A stretch of DNA of 64,000 nucleotides from Aradus depressus (GCA_963662175.1 OY759219.1:24904908-24968907); one strand, 5' to 3'. Counted from the first letter of the stretch, positions 20,748 through 31,939 are shown. Notes: a model not told the origin generated them from the letters alone. Numbers and translations: made by a program.

Positions 20748-21546
20748 TCTATATTAATAAAGCTGAAACGGGGTTTGTTTGTTTGTTTGTTTGTATGTAT
20801 GTATGTATGTTTGTTCCAGCATCACGCCCAAACCGCTGGACGGATTTTTATGAAACTTCCCATGTAGCATTCTTTTGAGCCCGATTGAATAATAGGCGGT
20901 GTGACGGCTCAAAATTTTTTACGGGAGGGGGGGTAGTGGGGGGGGGCCTAAGTATAAATATAGAGCTAACTCATTAACTAATGGGCGAATCGTCATGAAA
21001 TTTCACATGTAGTATTTTTAAAAGCCAAATAGGAAAAAAAGGTGTGTGGCGTCCCAACGTTTTGAACGGGAGGGGGGGTTGTGGGGGGGCCTAAGTATAA
21101 ATATAGAGCTTACTCTTTAACAGTTGGTCGGATTGTCAAGAAGTTTCACATGTAGTATTCCTGAAGACCAAATAAAAAAATAGGCGGTGTGACGGCTCAA
21201 AATGTTTTACGGGAGGGGGGGTAGTGGGGGGGCCTAAGTATAAATATAGAGCTAACTCATTAACTAATGGGCGAATCGTCATGAAATTTCACACGTAGTC
21301 TTTTTAAAAGCCAATCAGGAAAAAAAGGTGTGGGGCGTCCCAAAGTTTTGAACGGGAGGGGGGGTTGTGAGGGGGCCTAAGTATAAATATAGAGCTAACT
21401 CTTTAACGGTTGGTCGGATTGTCACAAAATTTCACATGGAGTATTCCTGAAGAACAAGTACATCATGAATGTACTGTCGAGGAACTGAATAGCCTTATAG
21501 AAGATAAAGTCAAAGTTTCCCGGGCAACGCCGGGTATTACTGCTAG
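20748..21546 (+). mobile_element. Helitron with internal tandem array
   Basis: Starts TCTATATTAATAAAGCTGAA after A; ends CGGGTATTACTGCTAG before T. The 3' hairpin CCCGGGCAACGCCGGG is 12 bases from the end. The last 80 bases match the Helitron at 11840 but the rest does not. The body has a 288-bp tandem duplication (AGGCGGTGTGACGGCTCAAA at 20894 and 21182), each half built of two related units of about 144 bp with G-rich tracts. A GTTT/GTAT tract follows the 5' end. Confidence 0.93.
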
Positions 21547-22221
21547 TAAATGATAAGTTCGAATATTAAAGTTACAAACTTGTCCCAGTCCATTGTAGAT
21601 TACCAGCGAATACATGAAATTGCCAAAAGTAAATTATTCATGTCGTAAAATATGTAAAACAAGTCACTTTCTTAAGAAGACTTGCCACACAATACCCTGA
21701 GGAGATTGAAGAGGAGGTAGGACCGTGACTGAAGCAACTGTAGTGACCAACATTCAAAAACTGATTAAGTCCGAATCGAGTCGGGCAGAAAGGGTTCCGC
21801 ATTCTCACATTTTCTTCCCTGCTGAGTATTTGTGCAGTGTATTCTTCAGTTATGACATTATACAATAAAATTTCAAAAAAAATTTTGAATAATTCAAAAA
21901 CACCAAAAAGTTAATTTAGATTTAAAAAAATATATGTGGTATGATCGTAATAGGACTTTTTTTATACCAAAAATTTTTTGGACCCCCCCCCCCCCCCCCC
22001 CCCCTCTCACACACATTCTCTCCCTCTCAAAATTATTTCTTACTGGGATTACTAGGTTTAAGTTAGTAATGTGTTGCCGTGAATAAATGTGAAAGTGAAT
22101 TTCTTATACCAAATAATACCAGTATGCAATGATTTTGGGGTGCTATAGCAGGCGTATTGGTTTCATCTCAAATCTAATAATCTGTCACACACAAAGACTG
22201 ACATTTGTTTTCGTCCCCAAC
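21547..22221. other. Spacer, no gene seen
   Basis: Holds a 19-C run near 21966-21985 and a CTTATACC word shared with the small MITE at 50605. No supported gene. Confidence 0.45.
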
Positions 22222-22312
22222 TTTACAAAGTATAGTAGAAGTCATGTAATCTGTCAGAAAGTTTTCAACGGAATTCTGTTTTTCTGACCTCTTGAATTCC
22301 ATAAATAAAAAA
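22222..22312 (+). repeat. Family R 5' fragment
   Basis: ACAAAGTATAGTAGAAGTCA to TTTCTGACCTCTTGAATTCC; the hairpin start and first unique part only, interrupted by a SINE. Confidence 0.7.
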
Positions 22313-22322
22313 AATTAAAAAA

Positions 22323-22517
22323 GGTTAGGTTAGGTTTTATGACTCATGCCCGGGCTGTAACTATGTCATATCGCCTATCGGACATGAGCCAGACTTTACT
22401 GGGGAAGTCCTAAATTTTTATTCACCTAGGGTAGGGGTCTTTAACGAGTACCTGACATCGTACAGGCTCGGGACCATCGCTTAACGTCCCATCCGAAGCT
22501 TAAGTTTATTTTACCTA
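22323..22517 (-). mobile_element. Family S SINE, 5'-truncated
   Basis: GGTTAGGTTAGG tail, 3' block with a deletion, CTAGGGTAGGGGTCTTTAAC, and the central CAGGCTCGGGACCATCGCTT. Confidence 0.9.
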
Positions 22518-22639
22518 CTAAAGAACAAGAAAATGTATTGAGTAATGTAAATTTATTCAAATCTATATAGAATTATTATTTTTTAAATAGTATTTGTAAT
22601 AAAAAACGAATACAGGAAATAGAGAGCGTCTAACACTTA

Positions 22640-22861
22640 GGGAGGCGAGGAGTTTTGTATCCGCTTCATTCTTGGTGAACAAGGTTTCATACTTGGTCCT
22701 CAGAACACTCATCTCGTTACTCAACACCTTCACTCGAGCCCGACTCTGCTCACCTCTCGTTTTATGTTCTTGAAGGTGAATTTTCAATTCTTCCACATCT
22801 TTTGAAAGAATCGCAATTCGTTCTTTGTCCTGTGCCTTCTCTATCATTTGTATGCTCACTA
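22640..22861 (-). CDS. Coiled-coil protein exon
   Basis: The best host-gene candidate. The minus-strand frame has no stops over about 74 codons and is strongly heptad-like: KDVEELKIHLQEHK, GEQSRARVKVLSNEM, LRTKYETLFTKNEADTKLLA. It is preceded by a pyrimidine-rich tract ending TTTTGTTTTAG, a good 3' splice site, giving an exon that starts TGAGCATACAAATG. A possible but weak donor follows CTCCCTAA (GTGTTA). The style recalls ciliary coiled-coil proteins such as CCDC13, but I cannot confirm this by eye. No other exon of the gene is recognisable here; the surrounding repeats would then be intronic. Confidence 0.6.
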
Positions 22862-23085
22862 AAACAAAATAAAAGTAACTAGTTAAAAAAAACTACACAG
22901 AAAAGTAGACAATTCAATTTTTAATAAATCCTACCAATATTTTAGCAAAAATAGAATAATTAATACTAAAACAATGGGATTTAATATCCAAAATTAATAA
23001 TAAAATCAGGAGCTCATAACTTCTGCAATTTAAAGTTTATGTAGGTTTCAAAATAAATAATAAAAAAATAAAATAAAAAAATGTA

Positions 23086-23250
23086 CAGTATATCTGTGTG
23101 TGTGAACACGATAACTGTCGAAAGAATGAATGCATTGACACGAAATATGGAAATATGGAAGGGATGATTAGGGGGAGGCTTAACACAAATTTATACAAAG
23201 TTTCGTGCTGGGGAAGTAAATATCCGATCATTCACCGAGTAGTTTTTTTT
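23086..23250 (+). repeat. Family R copy, short
   Basis: GTGTGAACACGATAACTGTC, a deleted body, then TTCGTGCTGGGGAAGTAAAT and ATTCACCGAG. Confidence 0.7.
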
Positions 23251-23277
23251 TTTTTTTTCATTTATGGAACCAGAGGG

Positions 23278-24302
23278 TGGGGATCTATCGATACAAGTAA
23301 AGTATCTATACTTTTGGCCGATACAAGTACTTTTGATATCGATACTTTTCTTTCAATACCAAGTAGGTATCGAATAGATATTACTTGTATCGATTCAAAG
23401 TACCAACTCGTTTCAAATTTCAACAATTAAAAAAAATTATATAAATTTTTCAATTCGTCAAATTCGTTCACCGTTTAATTTCATACAATTTTCTTTTATT
23501 TGTTGTTGCAGTCAAATACTGAACTCAAATTACAGTCCACGGACAAATGATACTCGTATACCTATAGCGATGGTGATAACCTCATGTGTGATGTCATCAC
23601 GCAGTCTGCATGATGCGTCCTTATTTCTTACCTTATTTACATTAAATGGTTTGTCGTTTATGCGGGTTTACGTTTTATTTATTATTTGGAAGAGAACCGT
23701 GAACATGATTACGATTTAATTATTTTATTTTATTTTCACATTCCATTATTACAAATTATAGTGCCTCGTCCTACGGCGAAAGTGTGGATTTATTACACTG
23801 AGAACTTTTCGATCTCAGCGATTTGCAAAAAGTGTTTTAAAAAAGTGAATAATTGTGGGAATACGAATAATCTCCAGTAGTTTTATATCCTTAGTAAAAA
23901 TAAATTGTGTGCTTATGAGGCTTTTTATTACATTCAGTATGTTTTTAATAATATAATTTTATCTGATTCGATTTGATCCATTTGTTTCTTATGCCCACTA
24001 CAATATCTCATTTACCTATATCTTTCAAATTGTATTGTTTTTTATTATTATTATTATATAGGTATATACATATATTATACATGGTATACAATTAATTATA
24101 ACGAAGTACTCGATGCAATACAATTTTTATTTAAATTTATATAGATTTAAAGATTTTCAAAAAATAATTATAACGAACTATTTGATTCAATCGATACGAG
24201 TAAGTATCGATACTTTTTTTATTCGATACATGAGTTGAATCGAAAGTTTGGTTCGATACTACTCATAAGTAAAAGTATCGATACATGCAATTCTCAACCT
24301 CA
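23278..24302 (+). mobile_element. hAT element with BED-finger relic
   Basis: Left end TGGGGATCTATCGATACAAG; right end carries AGTATCGATACATGCAATT. Both ends are shared with the 364-bp element at 9831-10194, in the opposite orientation. The extra 650 bases here include a transposase N-terminal fragment. No clear 8-bp duplication (CCAGAGGG on the left, GTTTTCTG on the right), so the right boundary is uncertain. Confidence 0.8.
23761..23880 (+). pseudogene. BED zinc finger of hAT transposase
   Basis: Reads AKVWIYYTENFSISAICKKC followed by FKKVNNCGNTNNLQ and a TAG. The pattern [SA]KVWxYFT..., CxxC, GNTxNL is that of the BED finger at the start of hAT transposases. The following H-x4-H ligands are absent after the stop, so it is broken. 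Gives the class of its host element. Confidence 0.8.
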
Positions 24303-24346
24303 GTTTTCTGACAGATTACACAACTTCCCTTATACTTTGTATAGCT

Positions 24347-24885
24347 ATTTATGAGATATATGGTAACGAAAATATTCCCTTAGATTCCTTATTGACTTTG
24401 ACCACTTGAAAAACCCTTAGAAGACCCTTAGAATACAGTAAACCTTCCGAAACTCCAACCTAATATACGAGTTGGAAGAAAGATTTGTAGCTGTCTCAGT
24501 TGTGGATTTGCCTACTCGCTAGTGTCCCAGGTTAGTTAGTTCGACTGACTAGGTCGTGAGAAAGCTTCCTATAACCCGTCTCTCTCCCATGTGGTCTTGG
24601 ATCCCCTGCCTCCATCTGTTAGTCTTAACTCTTTACCAGATGTGTCCAGGAGCTTCGGACAGAAATACCATCCCCTCACACTTGGGATATCATTTCTTCT
24701 ATTCCAATTGGGTGTCCCTCTTCTTAGCAACACATTTCCGGTTCTTCCCACTCCGATAACCACTTCATCCTTTTTTTTTTTTCCTCTTCCCGTTGATTCT
24801 AAGCGATCCTAGTTGTGTTTTTTCATTCAGCAGCTCTCAAAAAATAAATAAATAAATAAATGAAAAATTAAAATACGTCGGTGAA
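24347..24885. other. Spacer, no gene seen
   Basis: The stretch 24540-24800 is of mixed composition with short frames on both strands, none resembling a known family. Confidence 0.45.
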
Positions 24886-25300
24886 TCCTAGGTAAGGTAC
24901 CTCCCCAGCACGAATTAATGCTCTTCCTTTCAGGGACTTCTGACTCATCATACTAAATAAGTGACATCCCCATGAGGTTATGAATTTTCATATAAAATTT
25001 CGTGTCGATACATTCATTATTTCGGCTGTTATTAAGGTTTTTATGTTAAGCTTCCCCCCCCTAAATACCCCTACTCTTTGGCTGAAAATTAATATATATA
25101 TAGGTACATAGTCCTTATGGGGTTCTGGATACACATATATTATTCCACCTCGATACACTCACAATATTGGGATATTGGTTAACGTGTTCATAGACACACA
25201 AACAGTTTTTTTTTTTGTTTTCTTTTTCATTTTCGTAATTTCGGTCGAAAAACTTGAAATTTTGTTGTAAACAATGGAATTTATTTCTGCTCTATTTATT
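24886..25300 (-). repeat. Family R copy
   Basis: CGTCGGTGAATCCTAGG at about 24878, CCTCCCCAGCACGAATTAAT, two modules and the poly-T before the TTTTCGTAATTTCGG region. The CTTCGTATAGCTGGGG hairpin is missing. Confidence 0.75.
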
Positions 25301-25429
25301 TCAATGGAATTTGAATAATAGACATTAGAAAAATTAATTAAAAACCTAATATAAGGTGTCGGTGTCGTATTTTATGTTGCATTGATGTGGGTCTTTTCGT
25401 CTCTTAGATAGAAGACCTAAGAGCCTCGG

Positions 25430-25494
25430 TCGGAATTAAAACCCGCGATTTTGAGCCCAGAAGACTAACACACTACTGAGATACCGGCGCACTC
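25430..25494 (-). mobile_element. Family S SINE head fragment
   Basis: AGAGCCTCGGTCGGAATTAA and GAGATACCGGCGC; diverged head on the minus strand. Confidence 0.65.
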
Positions 25495-27170
25495 TGCCTT
25501 CAGAAGGGTAAATCCGGTAGTGTTCATCAGAGAACATTAGATTAATTAATTTAAATTAATTTTTTCTCTGTGTAACGCATATATTTTGCTAGTAGAAGAT
25601 TGTTTTTTTTATAAAATGTCCGATTAATTCAACATGAAGAGTTGTGAGACTTAATAAGATGTTGAGGTTGTCTTCCTACAATTTATTTTATATTATAAAC
25701 AAACTTTTTAACAGTATTGTGTCATCCTCAGTGGTACATCACTCGTAGAGAACAGCGTGTACACCAACACTCCAACACACCTGTTTTGAGACTGACCATC
25801 AGTTTGAGAGACCATGTGAAAAATTAGGGGCAAAAAAAAAATAAACGTTTGGTGGACTTGGACTAGGCAGGTAAAAATTCCCCAGGGGGTGGGCAACAGG
25901 TGGTTTTTGATATAAAAACACCCCCCCTCAGGACTGATATCCTGAAAGTCTGGGGGAGTTTCCGAAACCCCCCCCCCCCCCCCCACTCAAGACCAAGGGG
26001 TCACAAAAAAGGGCAGGTCCCAGACTTGTGACAAGTGACCACCAAACCACCCCCTAATGAGACGTCGTCTAGACGGAACACATGTCTTCCAAATATAGGA
26101 AGCGGGTTCTCAACTCTCAGGCTCTGGGTGAAATCATTAGAGGTCTTCTTCATTAGACCTCGTCCTCGATCTGGTTCATTTACTTCATATATACGAAGAG
26201 AGGACGGCCTCTAGTGATGTTTTCAACAGTAGGTACTGTTCTGAGAGAAGCTACAGCTGCTTTCATTGCTTTTCAATTATTTCATTGCTGTTGTGATGTA
26301 GAAAATTACACACATTGTTTTAAAACAAAATAGATCAACCAATGAAGAGAAAAAAAGATGACGATCAGTTGTTCTGATATAGAGTGGACCAGTCTAAGTT
26401 GGGTTGTGGAGGTGAGAAGTCTGAGTTGAGATGTGAAGGTTGACAGAAAGTTGTTTTTAAGCTTAAGGTGTGGTAAACCTTGTAGGAGTGAAATAACAGT
26501 GAAGTAGATGCGCAAAGGTACTTTTATTTATTTATATGTTTATATGCCCAAAAATAACATTGATTTAAAGAATTGCCACAATATTTAAAAAGAAAAGAGA
26601 CTAAAGTAGATGTAGAAATAAGTTTATACGATTTTTTTTTATTGTAAATAATTTTATTTTTTATTTAATATTGATAATTTTATTTTATTTATAATGTAGG
26701 TTTAAGTAAATAAACCCATTATTTGTTCTCTTATTCTATGCTATTCATTTTACTTGTTAACCCAGTAAGATCATTTATACCTTTGGATTAGATTTAACAT
26801 TTTTGAAAAATGTAGAAAAACAATATCAAACAATAACTCTTTAGTAAATTTAGAAGAAATCCAAATGAATAGTTAATTGAATGTTTTTTAAATATGTGCA
26901 CTTTCTTAAAAATTGCACATCTTGAACTTTCGATATTTTTTTAGAGCCCTTTTCGGAAACTACTGTAGAAATCAAAATTTAGCACAAGACCAGGTATACG
27001 ATTTCTACAGGAAATGTGGTAATTTTATTATTCGTATATTTATTATTTATTTATTTTATCAATTATTGATTATTATTTTTAAACAATATTTCTTCAATTA
27101 TCACACCATACATAATCGAACTGCTCTAACCAAAGTAACTTGATTAGACACTAATATTGGAATATGCGGT
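25495..27170. other. Spacer, no gene seen
   Basis: Includes a CTGAGGATGAC motif on the minus strand at 25721-25738 (next to a GTGGTACATC word shared with 28892-29120), a C16 run near 25970 and AT-rich DNA to 27170. No ORF with domain features. Confidence 0.45.
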
Positions 27171-27179
27171 TACAAACCC

Positions 27180-27430
27180 TGAATATGTTTTGACAATGAT
27201 GCCTGTCTTTGTATGTGATGGAAATATTTAAGCGCTCTAACTCAAAAACCATAGTAGCAAAGAACTTAAAATTTGAAATGAAAATGTAAGAATAGTGGTC
27301 TACTTCAGAGCCTAAGTACATTTTACAAGATACCGTTAATATTATGGATCTAACCAAAATTTTTTTCTTTAAATAAATATTGCAGAGATAATTGCAAGGT
27401 ACATTTTATATACAATAAGATTTATTGCAG
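27180..27430 (+). repeat. Dispersed repeat, unnamed
   Basis: AGCGCTCTAACTCAAAAACC, AACTTAAAATTTGAAATGAA and GATCTAACCAAAAT recur, diverged, at 39770-39960; a short match (GATCTAATCAAAATTTTCTT) is at 50334. Class unknown. Confidence 0.5.
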
Positions 27431-27448
27431 GTTGTCCGGTTTCCGGGA

Positions 27449-27560
27449 TACTTTTTGATTTTTTTTGGCTATTTTTTTCCAGAAGTTTTTTTTTTTGACA
27501 ATATTTTGGGACACTTTCACGTCCAGTATGAACATTCATAGTGACCAGAAGAAGGGACGT
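27449..27560. repeat. Fragment of foldback element
   Basis: GACAATATTTTGGGACACTT and GTGACCAGAAGAAGGGACGT match the loop of the foldback element at 49791-49934. Confidence 0.65.
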
Positions 27561-27830
27561 GTCACGAAGCATTGTCATAAAGAAAGAAGACGGCTCACCT
27601 GCGACCATCCTCGGCGCAACGCAGCCAAGAGCATGGATGCCTGGTCCCGAGTTTTCTCGGGAAACGCCGATAAGGTAGGTTGGGGGACCCGGCCAGACGC
27701 CCTGGTGATTGGCGGGTTCTACAGCCGCAGCAGCAATAAAATAGACGAGAATTATATTGTGCCCTTATTCCCCCCTACGCGGCGGACGGGTGTCGTTGAG
27801 CCTCCTTCAGGGGCCGGTAGGTAAATTTTA
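27561..27830 (+). other. GC-rich patch with open frame
   Basis: An open frame here includes SMDAWSRVFSGNADKVGWG and PPTRRTGVVEPPSGAGR. Composition differs from the flanks, but I recognise no domain and see no splice sites. Likely transposon-derived or chance. Confidence 0.3.
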
Positions 27831-27872
27831 GGTTCATAAAAGACTATAAAAGTATTAAACCTAAAAATATTT

Positions 27873-27995
27873 AAAATTATAACGTAATAATTTTAGTAAA
27901 AATAGCTAATGATTTACAAACGGTAATAAATAAATTTTACTATCGATTATTTTGAATAAGACGTTCACGATTTTCTTTAATATTATATTCTCCGC
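27873..27995 (+). repeat. Copy of 19107-19225 sequence
   Basis: ACGTAATAATTTTAGTAAAA, GATTTACAAACGGTAATAAA and TCTTTAATATTATATTC all recur in the same order at 19112-19230. Confidence 0.8.
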
Positions 27996-28721
27996 CGATA
28001 TTCTCGATAACGATCGCTGTTGTTTTTTTCGTTATTTTTCTCCCCCTGGGTCGTCCAGAAAGAACCTGGTCTAACACCTCCATGTATATCTTCAAGTTAA
28101 TATGTGTAAATTGAATTAAATTAACTAGGTGTGCAATGCATTCTGCTGTTTGCAAAAACTGAGCTGAGTCAGTCTAAATTTATTTAGATACTGTTAATGT
28201 GGTATGTTATGGTATATTTCAATTGAATTCAATGGATTTTTTCTAGCCTTTTTGTAGACAACAACAGCTGTTTTTGCACAAAATTCTTTTTACTATAATA
28301 TACTATGTTCTTTGATACATAATACACTATAATATATTATGTTCTTTGTATGTTGAAGAATATTTTTATCGAAAAAAAGTCGGGAAAAGTGATGTCCGAT
28401 GGTAAACCGAAAAGGGTTTCGCCCGGATTAAAAAAAAAAAAAAAACTCGAATAGAAAAATGCCAGAAAAATCAGACGAATAAAATACTTCTAATTTTAAG
28501 GAGTGCTTATTGAAATGAATGATTAAACTGAGGATAATACTGGTCAGGTTAAGGACATTTTGGAGGCTATCGTTATGAGTAGCGTTCCGTTTGATTGAGC
28601 TGCTCGGCCCAGCATACTCCCTGCCATGCTTCGTCAGTTTGAAGCCCTGTCTTCTGTCCTTCAACCAGTGGTCAACAGAACGAAGGAGGCCAAACATTAA
28701 GTCATTCTAGCTTTTCTTAGT
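27996..28721. other. Spacer, no gene seen
   Basis: AT-rich; repeated TACACTATAATATATTATGTTCTTTG-type words near 28290-28350 only. Confidence 0.45.
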
Positions 28722-28890
28722 TCCGCAGCAATACAAAGTATAGGGGAAGTTATATAATCTGTCAGAAATTCGTTGCGGAGTTTTTAATTTCATGTTTTCC
28801 TAATCCCTGATTTCAAAAATTAAGAAATTAATCTCGTCCATGTAACAATAGCTACTTAATTACCCAGAACGAATAAAGCCCTTTCACCGA
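28722..28890 (+). repeat. Family R 5' part
   Basis: AGTATAGGGGAAGTTATATA to TCATGTTTTCCTAATCCCTG, then a short deleted body and ACCGATTCA. Confidence 0.7.
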
Positions 28891-28891
28891 T

Positions 28892-29120
28892 TCATCATCA
28901 GTGGTACATCTATGATAGAATAACAATTATGTATAGATTTGTTTTATAGTTATTATGTATATTTGTATGTAGAGTGAGTGAACCTAGATATCCCCACCCC
29001 TTCGAGCTGTGCTAGTTGTCCTTTAACCGCTACGCTGTGTCGGTAGGGTAAGTTTTTATTTTGCTACTCTGTACCCTGATGCTTCAAGATACTCTGTCAT
29101 AGATGTACCACTGATGATGA
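28892..29120. mobile_element. Inverted-repeat element, 24-bp arms
   Basis: TCATCATCAGTGGTACATCT+ATGA at 28892-28915 is a perfect reverse complement of 29097-29120. About 180 bases lie between. The same layout with diverged arms occurs at 54907-55088, and both interiors carry CCTGATGCTTCA. The arms contain CTGATGATGAC. Class unknown. Confidence 0.75.
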
Positions 29121-29164
29121 CGCTGTTCAGGTCTATAATATAACAGTGTAAAGACAACGTATTT

Positions 29165-29440
29165 TATTTCTAAGATCAATAAGTGTCTCCCATAGAGAAT
29201 CTGGATACACATAAAATTTCGTATCGTTACATTCATATTGTCGGTAGATATGTTCACAGACACAGACAGGCAGACTTTTTTTTTCCATTTTGGAATCCTC
29301 ATCGAATTTTCAACACATTACATAACGTCCCCTATACTTAGACTACAGCATGAATGTATCAACACGAAATTTTATACATAGTGTGTATCCAGAACCGTAT
29401 AAGGACATCTATTCTTTTTCAGACATATCGGCCAAAGGTT
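29165..29440. repeat. Two family R fragments, head to head
   Basis: Minus piece with TAAAATTTCGTATCGTTACA to ACATAACGTCCCCTATACTT (to 29335), then a plus piece with GAATGTATCAACACGAAATT to TTCAGACATATCGGCC. Confidence 0.7.
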
Positions 29441-29539
29441 ATTTATTTTCATTTGTCTATATGAAATTGTCCAAAAATTTTGTAGGAAACTTTTAACTTT
29501 TCAAATTCTTTATTTTGAATATTCACAATCGGTATAAAC

Positions 29540-30073
29540 CACGTAGCCAGGATTTTGAGCAGGGGGGGGGGGGGGGGGGGAGAGGGAAGTTAGGCTACGA
29601 GGGTGGGGATATAGACTCCCGGGGGCACAGCCCGCAGTTTCCGTGGTTAGCGTTGCAGACTTTTTGTTATTCATTTGGGAGACTCGGCCCTTCAGAACCT
29701 CACCCTGAGGTAACCCCTGACTGTAATACTTAAGTTGACTTTACACGAGCAGCAAAAATGCAAAGCGCAGCAGCAGCAAATCCACACCGTGGTTTCTGTG
29801 CTTTTAGAATTAAATGACTAACATCCAATAGCGTGCATTTGCTGCTGCTGCACTTTGCATTTTTACATATGACTTGTACTGTACATGTACATTTATGTAA
29901 CAGCTGATTGCTGATTTAGGAATCAGACGCATGGAAAATTTGAAGATCCTATTGGTAACTTGCAAGCAATCCATTTTTAATAAAAACTATTTTTTTAGTT
30001 TATTTAATTTTTATCTTGGTTTTTTGCTCTGGCCATGGGGGGGCACGCCCCCCCCTCTCTGGCTACGCCCCTG
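29540..30073 (+). mobile_element. Family M hAT MITE
   Basis: Left end CACGTAGCCAGGATTTTGAG then a G20 run; right end GGCTACGCCCCTG. Hairpin arms near 29754-29790 and 29832-29866 (AGCAGCAGCAAATCC / GCATTTGCTGCTGCTG). No clear TSD. Confidence 0.9.
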
Positions 30074-30632
30074 GATACATTTAAAAAAATGAAATAAAAA
30101 TAAATAAATAAAAAATATATATAATAATTTTTTTTTTCAAATTTTTTTTTAATATCTATTTAATGGTTATGTACAAAATAATAGATTAAAAAAATGTCTA
30201 TATAATAAAATAATATATGATATATACAAAACTCAGAAAAAATTAAATTACAAATTTGGATAATTATAATCAGGCATACTTACAGCCCCGATGGATAAAA
30301 TAAAATGTTTATCAAACGTTAATAAAATGAAAGTTAAACGAAAGGTTATGAGGATCTGATTGAGACACAGATAAGAAGTATGTTCATTGTTGTTGTTTTT
30401 TTTAGGCGCTATGTCCAGAGGGTTTTTTTTTTTGAGCTGCTTGGGCGGGACAATGGCTCTGCCCACACGCTCTGATTCTCCCCGGCCTATTAAATCCTCC
30501 TATTGAACCAAATAGTCCATTGGTCGTCAGTCAGACCAAAGGAATCAGCAATATGTCTTCAAGATTAGACATCAAGACAGATATCTATCAAAATATCAAC
30601 TGATACTCGCAAGTAAATGATGTTTTCTGTAT
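30074..30632. other. Spacer, no gene seen
   Basis: AT-rich, poly-T tracts. No supported gene. Confidence 0.45.
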
Positions 30633-30665
30633 AACTTTTAGCATATGCTACTCGTATGTTGCAAG

Positions 30666-31768
30666 CAGGGTTGCCACCTTTTTTTTGTATAATAAAGTAC
30701 CTACATTGGTTATATGAGGTAGAAAAAAAAAAAGTACATTGTGTCAAAATAAAGTTTGATTTATTTTACTTTATTATTTTGCCTTAAAACATATTTTTCA
30801 TTACTTTTAGCATCTTTTAACAAATAATTATCACTGTTAAACAGCTTCACAGCATCTTTACAGTCTATATTTCAGTTAAAGTAAATAAGTAATTATTTTT
30901 TATCAGATTCAGAGACGATTTGTTTCTTTCGTTTCGCCATTTGCTATTTATCACAGAAAAAACTCTCTCTGTGAATGCTGACGTGGCGGGAGTCGATAGT
31001 AAAAATGAAATTAATTTAAATAAATTTGAAAAATTATCATCAGTCTTATTTAATACTTGCTGTCATTTTTGTGCAGTAGACAATTCCGCAAAACCTTCAG
31101 AGCTATATATTTGATTATATAATTTGTCTAATAAAGACATTCCTCCAATAAGATCATCCATATTTATATTAAGTTTCTGCAGATTTAAATTTTCAACTAT
31201 GTTAACAAAATGATCAAATTCGAAATTGCTTTTTAAATTTATATTGCTAAGTGTAAATAACCAGTTTGTGTCATTAAAATTAAACCATTTATTTAGGTAC
31301 TCTAAGGCTTTGTCAATAAATAATAAAAAAATTGTGTGAATTTTGCTAGTCAGTTCAGGTGAAAACAACAGTTTAATGTTTTTGCCTGTTTCATAGCCAA
31401 AGAACAGATCTAGTTTTCTTTGTACATATCTATTTTTAAGATTATCAATAATCACATAAAAATTTGAGGTTTGGATGCGTTCATAAACGAACGTTTATGT
31501 GGCGACCGCCACAGAGTATATTCGTCAATTATCGAACCTATTCGGCAACAATCGATAAAGTCACCAACCCCAGTAAATCTGTCGTTCTGTTTTACGCAAT
31601 AATTCTTACAACCAACCTTATTTTGTACCTATGTTATATGTAAAATGATTTCCAGAGAAATCAAATCATGCGAAATAATGTATTTTCGCGTACTTTATTG
31701 TTCACATAATAGTACAATTACCCGAAATAACGTACAATACTTTATAATAAAGTACTGGGGCAACCCCC
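30666..31768 (-). mobile_element. hAT element with transposase relic
   Basis: Left end CAGGGTTGCCACC; right end GGGGCAACCCCC. Flanks GTTGCAAG (30658-30665) and CTTGCAAC (31769-31776) share TTGCAA in register, a worn 8-bp duplication. Subterminal TATAATAAAGTAC occurs at both ends. The minus strand holds the C-terminal part of the transposase. Confidence 0.85.
30766..31497 (-). pseudogene. hAT transposase, C-terminal half
   Basis: Minus-strand frame begins near TFVYERIQTSNFYVIIDNL, continues KALEYLNKWFNF, and after one in-frame TGA (31063-31065) reads LSTPATSAFTERVFSVINS and NLIKNNYLF. P-x-T/S-S-A-x-x-E-R-x-F-S is the hAT C-terminal dimerisation motif. A +1 frameshift after LTEI leads to DCKDAVKLFNSDNYLL and a TAA near 30766. 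The catalytic N-terminal half and BED finger are missing, so the product would be inactive. Confidence 0.92.
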
Positions 31769-31939
31769 CTTGCAACTTGCCAGTCTCAATAAATAACTCT
31801 AACGTTTAGCATATGCTAAGTTGAGGATTTAAAAATAAAACAAACTTAGCATACGCTAAGTTGCAAGTCTAAATAAATAACACAAACTTTTAGCACATGC
31901 TAAGTTGCACGAAATAATCAATTACGTTTTCGTCCACCT

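Larger units (their letters stand above)
23251..24346 (-). repeat. Family R copy split by hAT
   Basis: Poly-T plus TTTATGGAACCAGAGG on the left and CTGACAGATTACACAACTTC with CCCTTATACTTTGTATAGCT on the right match adjoining parts of R. About 1 kb of hAT sequence lies between them. Confidence 0.7.
30633..31918. repeat. Palindromic tandem array split by hAT
   Basis: Units of roughly 40-45 bp, each with the dyad TTAGCATATGCTAA and GTTGCAAGTC, occur near 30637, 31805, 31845 and 31889. A hAT element (30666-31768) sits between the first and second. The dyad is like a binding site, but nothing shows function. Confidence 0.75.

Noticed and set aside
20894..21470. CRISPR-like or satellite array
   Set aside because: Only two large units with diverged halves, inside Helitron ends; no short constant repeats with unique spacers.
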